27,812 nt of DNA from PFL35 sp041550515 (GTDB lineage Archaea; Thermoplasmatota; E2; DHVEG-1): positions 1-27,812 of the forward strand of contig JBFEOQ010000017.1 in assembly GCA_041550515.1 (NCBI GenBank), read 5' to 3'. This document shows positions 15,677 through 23,914 of the stretch, one piece after another (the stretch's first letter is position 1; each line of letters starts with the position of its first letter). The notes under the pieces were generated by a model. The model was given only the letters and a program-made list of their open reading frames with translations, was not told the origin of the DNA and made no database searches. Made by a program: the position numbers and the translations under genes.

Positions 15677-15685
15677 ACCTCCTCC
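15677..15685 (-). promoter_or_regulatory. Strong SD with no canonical start codon after it
   Basis: GGAGGAGGT on the minus strand is followed at once by ATA-ATC-AAA-AAA, not ATG. The next 75 codons are open and encode a signal peptide, so this SD decides the start of the beta-helix protein. Confidence 0.7.
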
Positions 15686-15887
15686 AATAATATATATTAT
15701 GCTTGGGAGATTTTAATTTTTCTATAGACCAATAATTTTGTTAATAAAAGTAAGGTTATGTTCAAAATAAAAGATTAGCTATTAGCTCATTTGTATCATT
15801 ATTGCTTGGTGATAATGACTGCAAAATAATAATTTAATTCTAAAACAAATAATTTTAAATAAAAATCGTATTGTGAATATTTGATAA

Positions 15888-17351
15888 ATGGAAAAAGAAA
15901 ATAAATTATATACAATATTGAAGAAAATTAAATTATTTTCTTCATTAGACAGTAATTCTTTGAATATACTCGTAAATAAAATTAAAATTAGATTATATAA
16001 AAAAGGTGAATATATCTGCAGTGAAGGTGAACCCTCTGATAAAATGTATATAATTTTATCAGGAACTGTTCGAGTATTAAAAAAAGGGAAAGGCAATTCA
16101 CAAATAGACATAACAAAACTTAAATCAGGTTCAATAGCTGGAATAATGAGCTTATTTGAAAAGAAAAAACGATCAGCGACATTAATAGCTCTTGGAAATG
16201 TAAAAGTCGGAGAATTGGAATATAAGATTTTTCAGGGATTAATTGATAAACAACCTGATATTTCAAAAGCATTAATCACCGTTTTAAGTAATTATCTAAG
16301 GAAAGAAACTAATAAAATTGCAGAATTAATATCATTTGAAGAAGATGAAAGAATACAGATAGCAATTTTTGACTCTAAACCATATATAGAGCAAATATTG
16401 AAGGATCAAAATAATGATCGTTTTGTTTATAAATTTTTTAAACCTCGACTAAACTATGATACTATATCGCTAGCGTCAGGATTTAAGGTTATATGTGTTT
16501 TTGTTAATGATAAGATTGATTCAGAAGTTGTGAAGGAGTTATATCAAAGAGGTGTAGAATTAATAGCTTTAAGATGTGCAGGATATAATAATGTTGATAT
16601 TGAAGCATGTAAGAATTATGGAATTAGTGTGGTTCGTGTTCCTGCGTATTCACCATATGCGGTAGCTGAACATACTATTGCACTTATAATGGCTCTTAAT
16701 AGACATATTCATAAGGCTAATAATCGAATTCGTGAGGGTAATTTTTCTCTTGATGGACTTGTTGGATTTGATATGTATGGTAAAACAGTTGGTATAATAG
16801 GAACAGGTAAAATTGGATTATGTTTAATAAATATTTTAATCGGTTTTGGTTGTAAAATATTAGCTTATGATAAATATCCTAATAAAGCAATAAATCAGAT
16901 GAAATCAGTTCAATATGTTACACTTGAGAATCTTTTTAAAAATTCTGATATTATAAGCTTACATGTTCCATTGATTCCAGAAACTTATCATATGATTAAT
17001 AAAAAGTCTATATCTAAAATGAAAAAAGGTGTGATGTTGATTAATACTAGCCGTGGTGGTTTAGTTAATACTTATGATCTTATCGAGAATCTTAAAACAG
17101 GTCAAATTGGAAGTGCAGGACTTGATGTCTATGAGGAGGAAAGTGAGTATTTTTTCGAGGATTACTCACATACAATTATTTCTGATGATCTACTAGCTCG
17201 TCTTACAACCTTTAATAATGTAATGGTTACTAGCCATATGGCATTTCTTACAAAAGAAGCTCTTGAAAATATAGTAAAAACAACTCTTGATAGCATTATT
17301 GAGTTTGATAAAGGTAAAAGAGGACCACAACTAACAAATTCTATTTATTAA
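15888..17351 (+). CDS. Cyclic-nucleotide-binding domain fused to D-2-hydroxyacid (D-lactate) dehydrogenase
   Basis: A 487-residue two-domain protein. Residues 8-148 form a CRP/PKA-type cNMP-binding domain (F-S-S-L-D, Y-K-K-G-E-Y-I-C-S-E-G-E-P-S-D, Y-I-I-L-S-G-T-V-R-V, R-S-A at 95-97) ending in the usual C-helix. Residues 156-485 are a full NAD-dependent D-lactate-type dehydrogenase: L-R-C-A-G-Y-N-N-V-D, the nucleotide loop G-T-G-K-I-G at 305-310, catalytic Arg389 (N-T-S-R-G-G), Glu in D-V-Y-E-E-E (about 416) and His450 (T-S-H-M-A-F). No HTH is present. In the phosphate-binding cassette the ribose-binding Glu of CRP is replaced (G85-I86), so cAMP binding is doubtful. It would reduce pyruvate to D-lactate under ligand control. 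Promoter just upstream; little or no leader. Confidence 0.9.
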   Translation: MEKENKLYTILKKIKLFSSLDSNSLNILVNKIKIRLYKKGEYICSEGEPSDKMYIILSGTVRVLKKGKGNSQIDITKLKSGSIAGIMSLFEKKKRSATLIALGNVKVGELEYKIFQGLIDKQPDISKALITVLSNYLRKETNKIAELISFEEDERIQIAIFDSKPYIEQILKDQNNDRFVYKFFKPRLNYDTISLASGFKVICVFVNDKIDSEVVKELYQRGVELIALRCAGYNNVDIEACKNYGISVVRVPAYSPYAVAEHTIALIMALNRHIHKANNRIREGNFSLDGLVGFDMYGKTVGIIGTGKIGLCLINILIGFGCKILAYDKYPNKAINQMKSVQYVTLENLFKNSDIISLHVPLIPETYHMINKKSISKMKKGVMLINTSRGGLVNTYDLIENLKTGQIGSAGLDVYEEESEYFFEDYSHTIISDDLLARLTTFNNVMVTSHMAFLTKEALENIVKTTLDSIIEFDKGKRGPQLTNSIY

Positions 17352-17387
17352 ACAAAAATTTTTATAACTACATTACTTGGTGAAAAA

Positions 17388-18182
17388 ATGAAAATAAAAA
17401 TGTTTCAAGTAGATGCATTTTCTGAAAATTTATTTGAAGGAAATCCTGCTGCGGTTTGTATTCTAGATGAATGGTTGGATAAATCTCTAATGCAAAAGAT
17501 TGCTGAAGAAAATAATCTTTCAGAAACAGCATTCATAGTTAAAAAAGATACAAAATATGAGATAAGATGGTTTACTCCAGAGCTTGAAGTTGATTTATGT
17601 GGTCATGCAACTTTAGCTTCAGCGCATGTAATTTTTAAATATTATAAATCTGAAGAAAATGAAATTACATTTTTCAATATATATAGTGGAATTCTTAGGG
17701 TAAAAAAGGAAAAAGATAATTTAATATTAGATTTTCCAGTTGGAGAATATAAAAAAATTTCACCACCTCAAGAATTGATAAAAGGTTTAGGAAAGAAACC
17801 TATTGAATCTTATAAAAGTAAAACAGATTATATGTTTGTGTATTCTTCTCAAGAAGATATTGAAAGACTGAGTCCAGATTTTCAACAACTAGCAAAATCA
17901 GATGCCTTAGGAATTATTGTAACAGCAGAAGGTAAAAAAGTTGATTTTGTTTCAAGATTTTTTGCACCTAAATGTGGAATAAATGAAGATCCTGTCACAG
18001 GTTCAGCACATACTCTTCTTACACCATATTGGACTAAAATATTAAAAAAACAGGTATTAATAGCTTTACAACTTTCGAAGCGAAAAGGTATTTTAAAGTG
18101 TGAAATTGATAATAAAAGAGTTAAAATTGCTGGTAAAGCAAAAACATATTTTATAGGAGAAATATTATTGCCAGAAAATTAA
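17388..18182 (+). CDS. PhzF-family isomerase/epimerase
   Basis: A 264-residue PhzF-family protein with the family's start (V-D-A-F-S-E, G-N-P-A-A-V), catalytic Glu46 in N-N-L-S-E-T-A-F, R-W-F-T-P-E-L-E-V-D-L-C-G-H-A-T-L-A in the first half, and E-D-P-V-T-G-S-A-H in the second. These diaminopimelate-epimerase-fold enzymes catalyse isomerisation or proton-transfer reactions. In organisms without phenazine genes their substrate is usually unknown, and nothing here points to phenazines. The gene starts 36 nt after the cNMP-LDH fusion on the same strand with GGTGA as SD, so both may be co-transcribed, though TTTTTATAAC between them may be a separate TATA box. Confidence 0.9.
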   Translation: MKIKMFQVDAFSENLFEGNPAAVCILDEWLDKSLMQKIAEENNLSETAFIVKKDTKYEIRWFTPELEVDLCGHATLASAHVIFKYYKSEENEITFFNIYSGILRVKKEKDNLILDFPVGEYKKISPPQELIKGLGKKPIESYKSKTDYMFVYSSQEDIERLSPDFQQLAKSDALGIIVTAEGKKVDFVSRFFAPKCGINEDPVTGSAHTLLTPYWTKILKKQVLIALQLSKRKGILKCEIDNKRVKIAGKAKTYFIGEILLPEN

Positions 18183-18188
18183 GCTATT

Positions 18189-18458
18189 TTATTTTAAATT
18201 CTCAATTCTTTTTAATTCAAATACAACAGGGTTTTTGTAATCAGGACATTGATGTGTTGCAACATTTTTATCCTTTAACCAAGGAAATTTTGCTCCATAA
18301 AGCATAGCAAAAGCTTTTGGTAGAAGACTATATAGAGCATGTATACAAATATCTCCATGGACTCCTTTATCATCAATTATAACTTCATTTCCAATTTTAA
18401 AATTATTTGGACATTCTCCATCTATCGAAGTTATTTTTATTTTAATTTTATAATCCAC
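18189..18458 (-). CDS. TIGR04076-like small protein
   Basis: An 89-residue protein with the arrangement of the TIGR04076 family: an N-terminal strand, E-C-P-N-N-F-K-I-G-N-E-V-I-I near residue 15, a central Cys/His region (H-G-D-I-C-I-H-A-L-Y-S-L-L-P), and the C-terminal H-Q-C-P-D-Y-K-N-P-V-V-F-E-L-K. Its conserved Cys residues may bind metal; the role of the family is unknown. The start is GTG at 18458, preceded by GTGAT. It is convergent with the PhzF gene, with 6 nt between the stops. Confidence 0.7.
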   Translation of the reverse strand: MDYKIKIKITSIDGECPNNFKIGNEVIIDDKGVHGDICIHALYSLLPKAFAMLYGAKFPWLKDKNVATHQCPDYKNPVVFELKRIENLK

Positions 18459-18596
18459 AACAAATCACAATATAGAAAGTATAATTCTTTTGAAAAACTT
18501 TTGTAGAATTATTAATTGGTGAATATAATGTTAATGGTTAACATGATTTTATATATAAAAGAAGTAGACAAATAATTTTATTACCAAATCAAAAAT

Positions 18597-19412
18597 TCAA
18601 GTAGTTGCCTTTCTAACTCGTTCAATGGTATCTTTTATAAAATCCTCATTTTCTATTACTAAATCAATTGCATCATTTGGACATTTTTCAGTACAACGTC
18701 CACATACAACACAATTATCACAAATAATTGCTTTACCATCCTTAATACTTATTCCACTAATAAAACAAACATCTTCAGTACATACTCCACATCCAGTACA
18801 ATTTTCATTAATTTGAATGGTTACACCCGGCATAGATTTTATCGTCGAAGAAAGTTCATTATTTAGATAAGGACGCATACGCCATAAACAACAACATTCA
18901 CAACAATTACATACAGTTATTAATGGAATTTTTGATCCAACACCTAGCCAGGTTTCATCGAGTTTATCTCTACCAATTAGATGAATTAATCCAGCTTCAC
19001 GACATTTTTTTACATGAGAAAAAGCCTCTTCTTTTGATACTGATTTTCCAATCTCCAGTGGAATTTTTCTTGCCGCTTCACCCATAAAAAGACATCCAAG
19101 TTTTAATGGATAGTTATCACATTTTGTTGATTCTCGACAAATACAAAAATCCATAATAAACCTATAACTTGATTTTTCAATAAAATATTCTACTACTTTA
19201 GAGGGGATAGCAATATTATCAAGAGGTTCAATTTTTTTATTTAACTGAACTTCAACAACTCTATCTTTTGTAAGATAAGTAAGATTATTTTTATCAAAAA
19301 CCATTTTTGTAATGATCCAACGAAATACTGGAAATTGTGTCATTTTAGCAAGCAAAAAACGATATGGAAAAAATTTTTCCAATAATCTGGTAAAACGTCG
19401 AGATGGCTTCAT
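18597..19412 (-). CDS. 4Fe-4S ferredoxin-type protein with extra cysteine clusters
   Basis: A 271-residue iron-sulfur protein. The C-terminal third has two ferredoxin motifs, C-T-G-C-G-V-C...C and C-V-V-C-G-R-C-T-E-K-C-P, for two [4Fe-4S] clusters. Two further Cys groups lie upstream: F-C-I-C-R-E-S-T-K-C (about residue 90) and the unusual V-C-N-C-C-E-C-C-C (about 168-176), which could hold another metal centre. The N-terminal ~80 residues are basic/hydrophobic without a clear signal sequence. Similar proteins act as electron carriers beside redox enzymes; no partner is adjacent here. No SD; perhaps leaderless. Confidence 0.85.
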   Translation of the reverse strand: MKPSRRFTRLLEKFFPYRFLLAKMTQFPVFRWIITKMVFDKNNLTYLTKDRVVEVQLNKKIEPLDNIAIPSKVVEYFIEKSSYRFIMDFCICRESTKCDNYPLKLGCLFMGEAARKIPLEIGKSVSKEEAFSHVKKCREAGLIHLIGRDKLDETWLGVGSKIPLITVCNCCECCCLWRMRPYLNNELSSTIKSMPGVTIQINENCTGCGVCTEDVCFISGISIKDGKAIICDNCVVCGRCTEKCPNDAIDLVIENEDFIKDTIERVRKATT

Positions 19413-19526
19413 TATAGAATCATAAGATCAATAATATTGATAAATATTGCCATCTATTGATAGAATAATTAACAAAATATCTTAAAAAACATATGCTTCA
19501 CTTGGAAACTCTCCGAAAGAGCTGTA

Positions 19527-19601
19527 CGGACCTGGCGGGATTCGAACCCGCGATCTGCAGCTTAGGAGACTGCCGCCCAATCCAGTCTAGGCTACAGGCC
19601 C
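19527..19601 (-). tRNA. tRNA-Arg (anticodon CCU)
   Basis: A complete 75-nt cloverleaf. Acceptor GGGCCTG pairs with CAGGTCC (one G-U), discriminator G; D-stem GCCT/GGGC; anticodon stem GCAGT/GCTGC with loop CTCCTAA giving CCU; T-arm GCGGG-TTCGAAT-CCCGC. No intron and no encoded CCA. It reads AGG codons. It lies 41 nt after the TraB stop on the same strand. Confidence 0.95.
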
Positions 19602-19642
19602 ATTTTAAATTATTCTAAAAGAATACATAATAAAATATTTTA

Positions 19643-20374
19643 TTAAAATTGTTTATATTGAATTGAAAAAGATGCAGAAGATGCATCCTCAACTTTAACA
19701 CTTTTATCTTTGATATCACTTAATCTTACTGTTTCATATATTATATCTTTTTTCTTTAATAAATCTACAAGACCAGGAATATGGCCATCTCCAACAACTG
19801 CTATTACTTTCTTGTATTTTTCATTTGCTATAACAAGCTGCTGAGCCATAAACTCATTTCTCTCATCAATTAAAACACGTTTTATTGTTGGAAATTTTTT
19901 ACCTATTTCATTTAGATACTCATCAAAATTTTTTTGAATATTTTCTAGCTCTTTTTCAACCCTTTTTTTACTTATAAAAAATCCACCTATGCCTGAAAAC
20001 ATCATTTTTATTTTTTCACTGATACTCATTTTTTTTATCATTTTTGAAAACATCATTTGTGCGTTCATATCTATAAATGCTAGAGGTAAATTATGTCTGC
20101 GTGCATATTCTATCGTAGTAATCATTTCTTGACCTGCTTGTACACCATATTCCTTAGCCATTCCATCCTGAAAACGAGCAAGGAGCTTATACACTACCGG
20201 TTGGTTTTTACTTGTTTCATGGTATTTTTCAGGATTTGTCTGTTTAAGTATAAGACCTTCATATCTTTGTTTATCTAACTCAATACATAGAATATCTGGT
20301 TGTCTTTCATCAAAAATATTTAAAAGTGCCTGTGAAAGATTGAAAACATGACCCGTTCCAATTAAAATAATCAT
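19643..20374 (-). CDS. TraB/PrgY-family protein
   Basis: A 243-residue TraB-domain protein (a family named after TraB/PrgY pheromone-shutdown proteins and widespread in archaea). Conserved points seen: I-G-T-G-H-V at the N-terminus, C-I-E-L-D near residue 31, a central charged helical region with a G-I-G-G-F-F-I stretch, D-E-R-N-E-F-M-A-Q-Q, and V-V-G-D-G-H-I-P-G near the end. The two GxGH motifs and the ELD Glu are thought to form a metal-dependent active site of the TIKI/TraB peptidase-like fold. It lacks the C-terminal membrane region found in many archaeal TraB proteins. It starts 12 nt after the AHCY stop with AAGGAA as SD, so it is the last gene of the operon. Confidence 0.85.
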   Translation of the reverse strand: MIILIGTGHVFNLSQALLNIFDERQPDILCIELDKQRYEGLILKQTNPEKYHETSKNQPVVYKLLARFQDGMAKEYGVQAGQEMITTIEYARRHNLPLAFIDMNAQMMFSKMIKKMSISEKIKMMFSGIGGFFISKKRVEKELENIQKNFDEYLNEIGKKFPTIKRVLIDERNEFMAQQLVIANEKYKKVIAVVGDGHIPGLVDLLKKKDIIYETVRLSDIKDKSVKVEDASSASFSIQYKQF

Positions 20375-20386
20375 ATTAATATTTCC

Positions 20387-21787
20387 TTAGTATCTATAAT
20401 ATTCTGGTTTATAAGGTCCTTCAACAGATACGCCAATATATTCTGCTTGCTTCTTAGAAAGCTTTGTAAGTTTCACACCAAGTTTCTTAAGATGTAGACG
20501 AGCAACTTCTTCATCTAAAATTTTAGGAAGCATATAAACACCAATATCATACTTATTATTCCAAAGCTCTATCTGAGCTAGACACTGATTAGTAAAACTA
20601 TTACTCATAACAAAACTTGGATGACCCGTGGCACATCCAAGATTAACCAAACGCCCCTCAGCAAGCATAAAGATTTCATGACCATCAGCAAAAATATATT
20701 TATCAACCTGAGGTTTGATATTTACTTTTCTAATACCAGGAATTTTATTTAACTTATCAACTTGAATCTCATTATCAAAATGACCAATATTACAAACAAT
20801 AGCTTGATCCTTCATCTTTATCATATGTTCAGCTGTAATAATATCACAATTACCAGTAGCAGTAACATAGATATCTCCCTTGGAAAGAACATCTTCTATA
20901 GTTGTAACTTCATATCCTTCCATAGCTGCTTGAAGTGCACAAATCGGATCAATTTCTGTTACAATTACACGTGCACCAAAAGCTTTCATACTTTGACAGC
21001 AACCTTTACCAACATCTCCATAACCACAAATAACAACTGTTTTACCTGCAACCATTACATCAGTTGCACGTTTTATTCCATCAGCAAGACTTTCTCGGCA
21101 GCCATATAAATTATCAAACTTACTTTTAGTAACACTATCATTAACATTAAATGCTGGAAATAAAAGTGTATCTTCTTTTTTCATTTGGTAAAGCCTATGA
21201 ACTCCAGTTGTAGTTTCCTCAGATACTCCTTTCATTTCTTTTACAATACGATGCCAATAATTAGAATCTTTTTTGTAAACTTCTTTTAAACTAAGCATAA
21301 GTTCTCTAAAATCCTCAGATTCAAAACTATAATCTTTATCTAGTAACTTTGGATTTTCTTCAATTTCATAACCAGTATGAATCATAAGGGTTGCATCACC
21401 CCCATCATCAACAATTAAATTTGGTCCTTTTCCACTTCCAAAATCAATAGCTTTTTTTGTACACCACCAGTACTCTTTTATATTTTCACCCTTCCAAGCA
21501 AAAACTGGAGTTCCAGCTTTAACAATTGCAGCAGCTGCATGATCTTGTGTACTAAAAACATTACAGCTAGCCCAACGCACATCAGCACCAAGTTCTTTAA
21601 GTGTTTCAATTAAAACTGCAGTTTGTATAGTCATATGAAGACTACCAGATATTCGAGCATTTTTAAGTGATTTTTTAGGCCCATATTTCTCGCGGGTTGC
21701 TATAAGACCAGGCATTTCATTTTCAGCAATCTCTATTTCTCTTCTACCAAACTCAGCAAGTTTAATATCTTTTATTTTATAGTCCAT
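20387..21787 (-). CDS. ahcY: S-adenosylhomocysteine hydrolase (bacterial-type)
   Basis: A 466-residue adenosylhomocysteinase, which splits S-adenosylhomocysteine into adenosine and homocysteine and so relieves methyltransferase inhibition. Seen: H-M-T-I-Q-T-A, S-C-N-V-F-S-T-Q-D-H-A-A-A, E-T-T-T-G-V-H-R-L-Y, N-V-N-D-S-V-T-K-S-K-F, the NAD motif G-Y-G-D-V-G-K-G and the C-terminal Y-Y-R-Y. It carries the ~40-residue insert ending W-H-R-I-V-K-E-M-K-G-V-S-E-E and the K-P-E-Y-Y-R-Y tail of bacterial/eukaryotic enzymes; typical archaeal versions are about 410-420 aa without them. I prefer ATG 21787 (M-D-Y-K-I-K-D) with GGTG 9 nt upstream over ATG 21802. Confidence 0.95.
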   Translation of the reverse strand: MDYKIKDIKLAEFGRREIEIAENEMPGLIATREKYGPKKSLKNARISGSLHMTIQTAVLIETLKELGADVRWASCNVFSTQDHAAAAIVKAGTPVFAWKGENIKEYWWCTKKAIDFGSGKGPNLIVDDGGDATLMIHTGYEIEENPKLLDKDYSFESEDFRELMLSLKEVYKKDSNYWHRIVKEMKGVSEETTTGVHRLYQMKKEDTLLFPAFNVNDSVTKSKFDNLYGCRESLADGIKRATDVMVAGKTVVICGYGDVGKGCCQSMKAFGARVIVTEIDPICALQAAMEGYEVTTIEDVLSKGDIYVTATGNCDIITAEHMIKMKDQAIVCNIGHFDNEIQVDKLNKIPGIRKVNIKPQVDKYIFADGHEIFMLAEGRLVNLGCATGHPSFVMSNSFTNQCLAQIELWNNKYDIGVYMLPKILDEEVARLHLKKLGVKLTKLSKKQAEYIGVSVEGPYKPEYYRY

Positions 21788-21814
21788 AGTTTTTAACACC
21801 ATATTCTACTTTTT

Positions 21815-22471
21815 TTATTTTAATATCAATTTTGCATCCACAACACAAATATCATTTTTATAAACAAAAACAGGATTCAAATCCATCTGATCAATTTTAT
21901 CCATAAGTTCTTCCCCGATTTTTGAAACCTTTGTAATAAGATCGAGTACAAGTTCTTTATTTGTTGGTATATTTCTAAACCCCTCAAGAAGCTTTTTACC
22001 TTTAATTTCTTCAACCATCTCCTCTGCATCAATCCTTTCTATTGGTACAACTCTAAATGTTACATCCTTGTAAAGCTCAGTATAAATACCACCAATTCCA
22101 GTCATAATTGAAAGACCAAAAGCTGGATCTTGTACAAGACCTACTATTATCTCAATACCTTTTTCTTCCATTTGGTCAACAAGAAAATTTTCATCAGGAA
22201 ACTTCTTTTTAAAAACTTTGAATGTTTTTTTTAATTCATTTAAATCTTTTATTCCTAATTTTACACCACCCACATCTGTTTTATGAAGAATTTTATTTGA
22301 ACATACTTTGAGAGCAACGGGAAATTTAAGACCAAGATTTATAAGATCACTTTCTTTTTTTACTACTTTGTATTTTGTTGTTTTGATATAATAAGCATTC
22401 AATAAATCCTTTACTTCATTTTCAGCAAGAGGTCCTTTTATCTTAATTAGTTCTGTAACTTTTTTATTCAT
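21815..22471 (-). CDS. Acyl-CoA synthetase (ADP-forming) beta subunit
   Basis: A 218-residue ATP-grasp protein matching the separate beta subunit of archaeal ADP-forming acetyl/acyl-CoA synthetases, which make ATP from acyl-CoA, ADP and phosphate. Seen: E-V-K-D-L-L near the start, F-P-V-A-L-K-V-C-S, H-K-T-D-V-G-G-V-K-L-G-I, E-I-I-V-G-L-V-Q-D-P-A-F-G, G-I-G-G-I-Y-T-E-L-Y-K-D-V and L-N-P-V-F-V-Y. The alpha subunit is not next to it and must be elsewhere. It starts 1 nt after the PaaK stop, with AGGA inside the end of that gene, so the two are co-translated. Confidence 0.88.
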   Translation of the reverse strand: MNKKVTELIKIKGPLAENEVKDLLNAYYIKTTKYKVVKKESDLINLGLKFPVALKVCSNKILHKTDVGGVKLGIKDLNELKKTFKVFKKKFPDENFLVDQMEEKGIEIIVGLVQDPAFGLSIMTGIGGIYTELYKDVTFRVVPIERIDAEEMVEEIKGKKLLEGFRNIPTNKELVLDLITKVSKIGEELMDKIDQMDLNPVFVYKNDICVVDAKLILK

Positions 22472-22472
22472 G

Positions 22473-23777
22473 TTATTCCTTTTTCCTGTTGTCTACAACA
22501 CGTTTTGCTTTTAAACCTTCCTGAGTAATGCTATTAGGAGGAAAAACAGTAATTTTTGGTGTAAAAACTAAAACATTTTTAATTTTTTTACATAGTTTTT
22601 TTTCAAGATTTATAGTATCATTTTGACTTAATTGATTTTTTGATTCAACCTTAACAGTTAGTTGATCTATCCCATTTTCATCTGTTGATAATATCATACA
22701 CCAATTACCACCAATTTTATCATCCTTCATAAGAACTGATTCAATCTGACCAGGATAAATATTGGTACCCCGAATTATTATCATATCATCTGAACGAGCT
22801 TTTATATTTGTATGCTTGACATGAGTTCTACCGCATTCACAAACTTTCATATCATAAAGTTTTGTAAGATCACGAGTTCGATATCTAAGTAAAGGCATTC
22901 CTTCCTTTGTAAGAGTTGTAAGAACCATTTCACCTTCTTCTTCAAAACCTACTGGCTCAAGAGTAGATGGATCTATAATCTCAACAAGAAAATGATCCTC
23001 CCAAAGATGTAGTCCATCATGTTGATCACAATCGGCAGATACACCAGGACCACACATCTCAGTAAGACCATAAATATCATGTACATCCATATTCCATGCA
23101 ACTTGAATACGTTTCTTAAGACCCGGTGTAAAAGTCTCAGCTCCAAAAAGACCATTACGAACTTTAAGCTTATGCAAATCAATATCAATGTCATTGGCGA
23201 CTTGAGAAAGGCGTATAATATAACTTGCTACTCCACTGATAAATGTAGTCCCATAATTCTTCATAAGCTTTAACTGACGTTCAGACTGTCCCATACCGCT
23301 TGGAATAACCATCGCACCTACTTTTTGTGCACCATAATGAAAGCCAAAGGCACCGGTGAAAGTGCCATATGGGATAGGATTTTGAAAAACATCTTTTTTA
23401 GTGAGACCCGACATAGAAAGACAACGTGCCATAACCTCAGACCAAATATCAATATCATGAGAAGTATATGCAACAGTTACAGGGGTGCCCGTAGTTCCAC
23501 TACTAGCATGTAATTCAATACAATTATCAATCGATGTTGCCATCATGCCAAATGGAGCATTTACTCTAAGATCCTCTTTATTTGTAAAAGGTAGTTTATG
23601 TATATCCTCAAGTTTTTTTATATCATCCGGCTTAATATATAATTCTTTAAATTTTTGTTTATAAAAAGGAACATTATTATACATTTTATGAATAGTTTGT
23701 CTAAGCCTTTTTAGCTGTAATGCTTTTATTTTATCTCTAGAAAGAGTCTCATTTTTTTTATTAAACATAAAAGCCAT
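22473..23777 (-). CDS. paaK: Phenylacetate-CoA ligase-like AMP-forming enzyme
   Basis: A 434-residue adenylate-forming ligase of the PaaK family (phenylacetate + ATP + CoA to phenylacetyl-CoA). The P-loop-like motif is S-S-G-T-T-G-T-P-V (92-100). Y-G-L-T-E-M and the hinge R-Y-R-T-R-D-L-T follow, with a Cys pair C-E-C-G-R-T, the C-terminal domain entry D-D-M-I-I-I-R-G and a C-terminal ACT-like domain ending in a Lys-rich tail. In archaea such enzymes often accompany 2-ketoacid:ferredoxin oxidoreductases in aromatic amino-acid fermentation. Here the partner is an ADP-forming synthetase subunit. It is first in the operon; a TATA-like TTTATAAAAG lies about 40 nt upstream. Confidence 0.93.
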   Translation of the reverse strand: MAFMFNKKNETLSRDKIKALQLKRLRQTIHKMYNNVPFYKQKFKELYIKPDDIKKLEDIHKLPFTNKEDLRVNAPFGMMATSIDNCIELHASSGTTGTPVTVAYTSHDIDIWSEVMARCLSMSGLTKKDVFQNPIPYGTFTGAFGFHYGAQKVGAMVIPSGMGQSERQLKLMKNYGTTFISGVASYIIRLSQVANDIDIDLHKLKVRNGLFGAETFTPGLKKRIQVAWNMDVHDIYGLTEMCGPGVSADCDQHDGLHLWEDHFLVEIIDPSTLEPVGFEEEGEMVLTTLTKEGMPLLRYRTRDLTKLYDMKVCECGRTHVKHTNIKARSDDMIIIRGTNIYPGQIESVLMKDDKIGGNWCMILSTDENGIDQLTVKVESKNQLSQNDTINLEKKLCKKIKNVLVFTPKITVFPPNSITQEGLKAKRVVDNRKKE

Positions 23778-23914
23778 AACAAGTTTTCTCCAGCCGATGA
23801 ATTATAAATACTTTTATAAACTTTAGTAACAATAAATAATGGAGGAAAAGTTTTAAATAATAATCTCCCTTCCTACGTTTTTACCACAAGATAAGAAATT
23901 AAGGTGTAATATTT

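Noticed and set aside
20762..21109. 115-aa + strand ORF within ahcY
   Set aside because: Antisense to conserved AHCY sequence; Asn/Thr/Cys/His-rich translation typical of a reverse-frame shadow.
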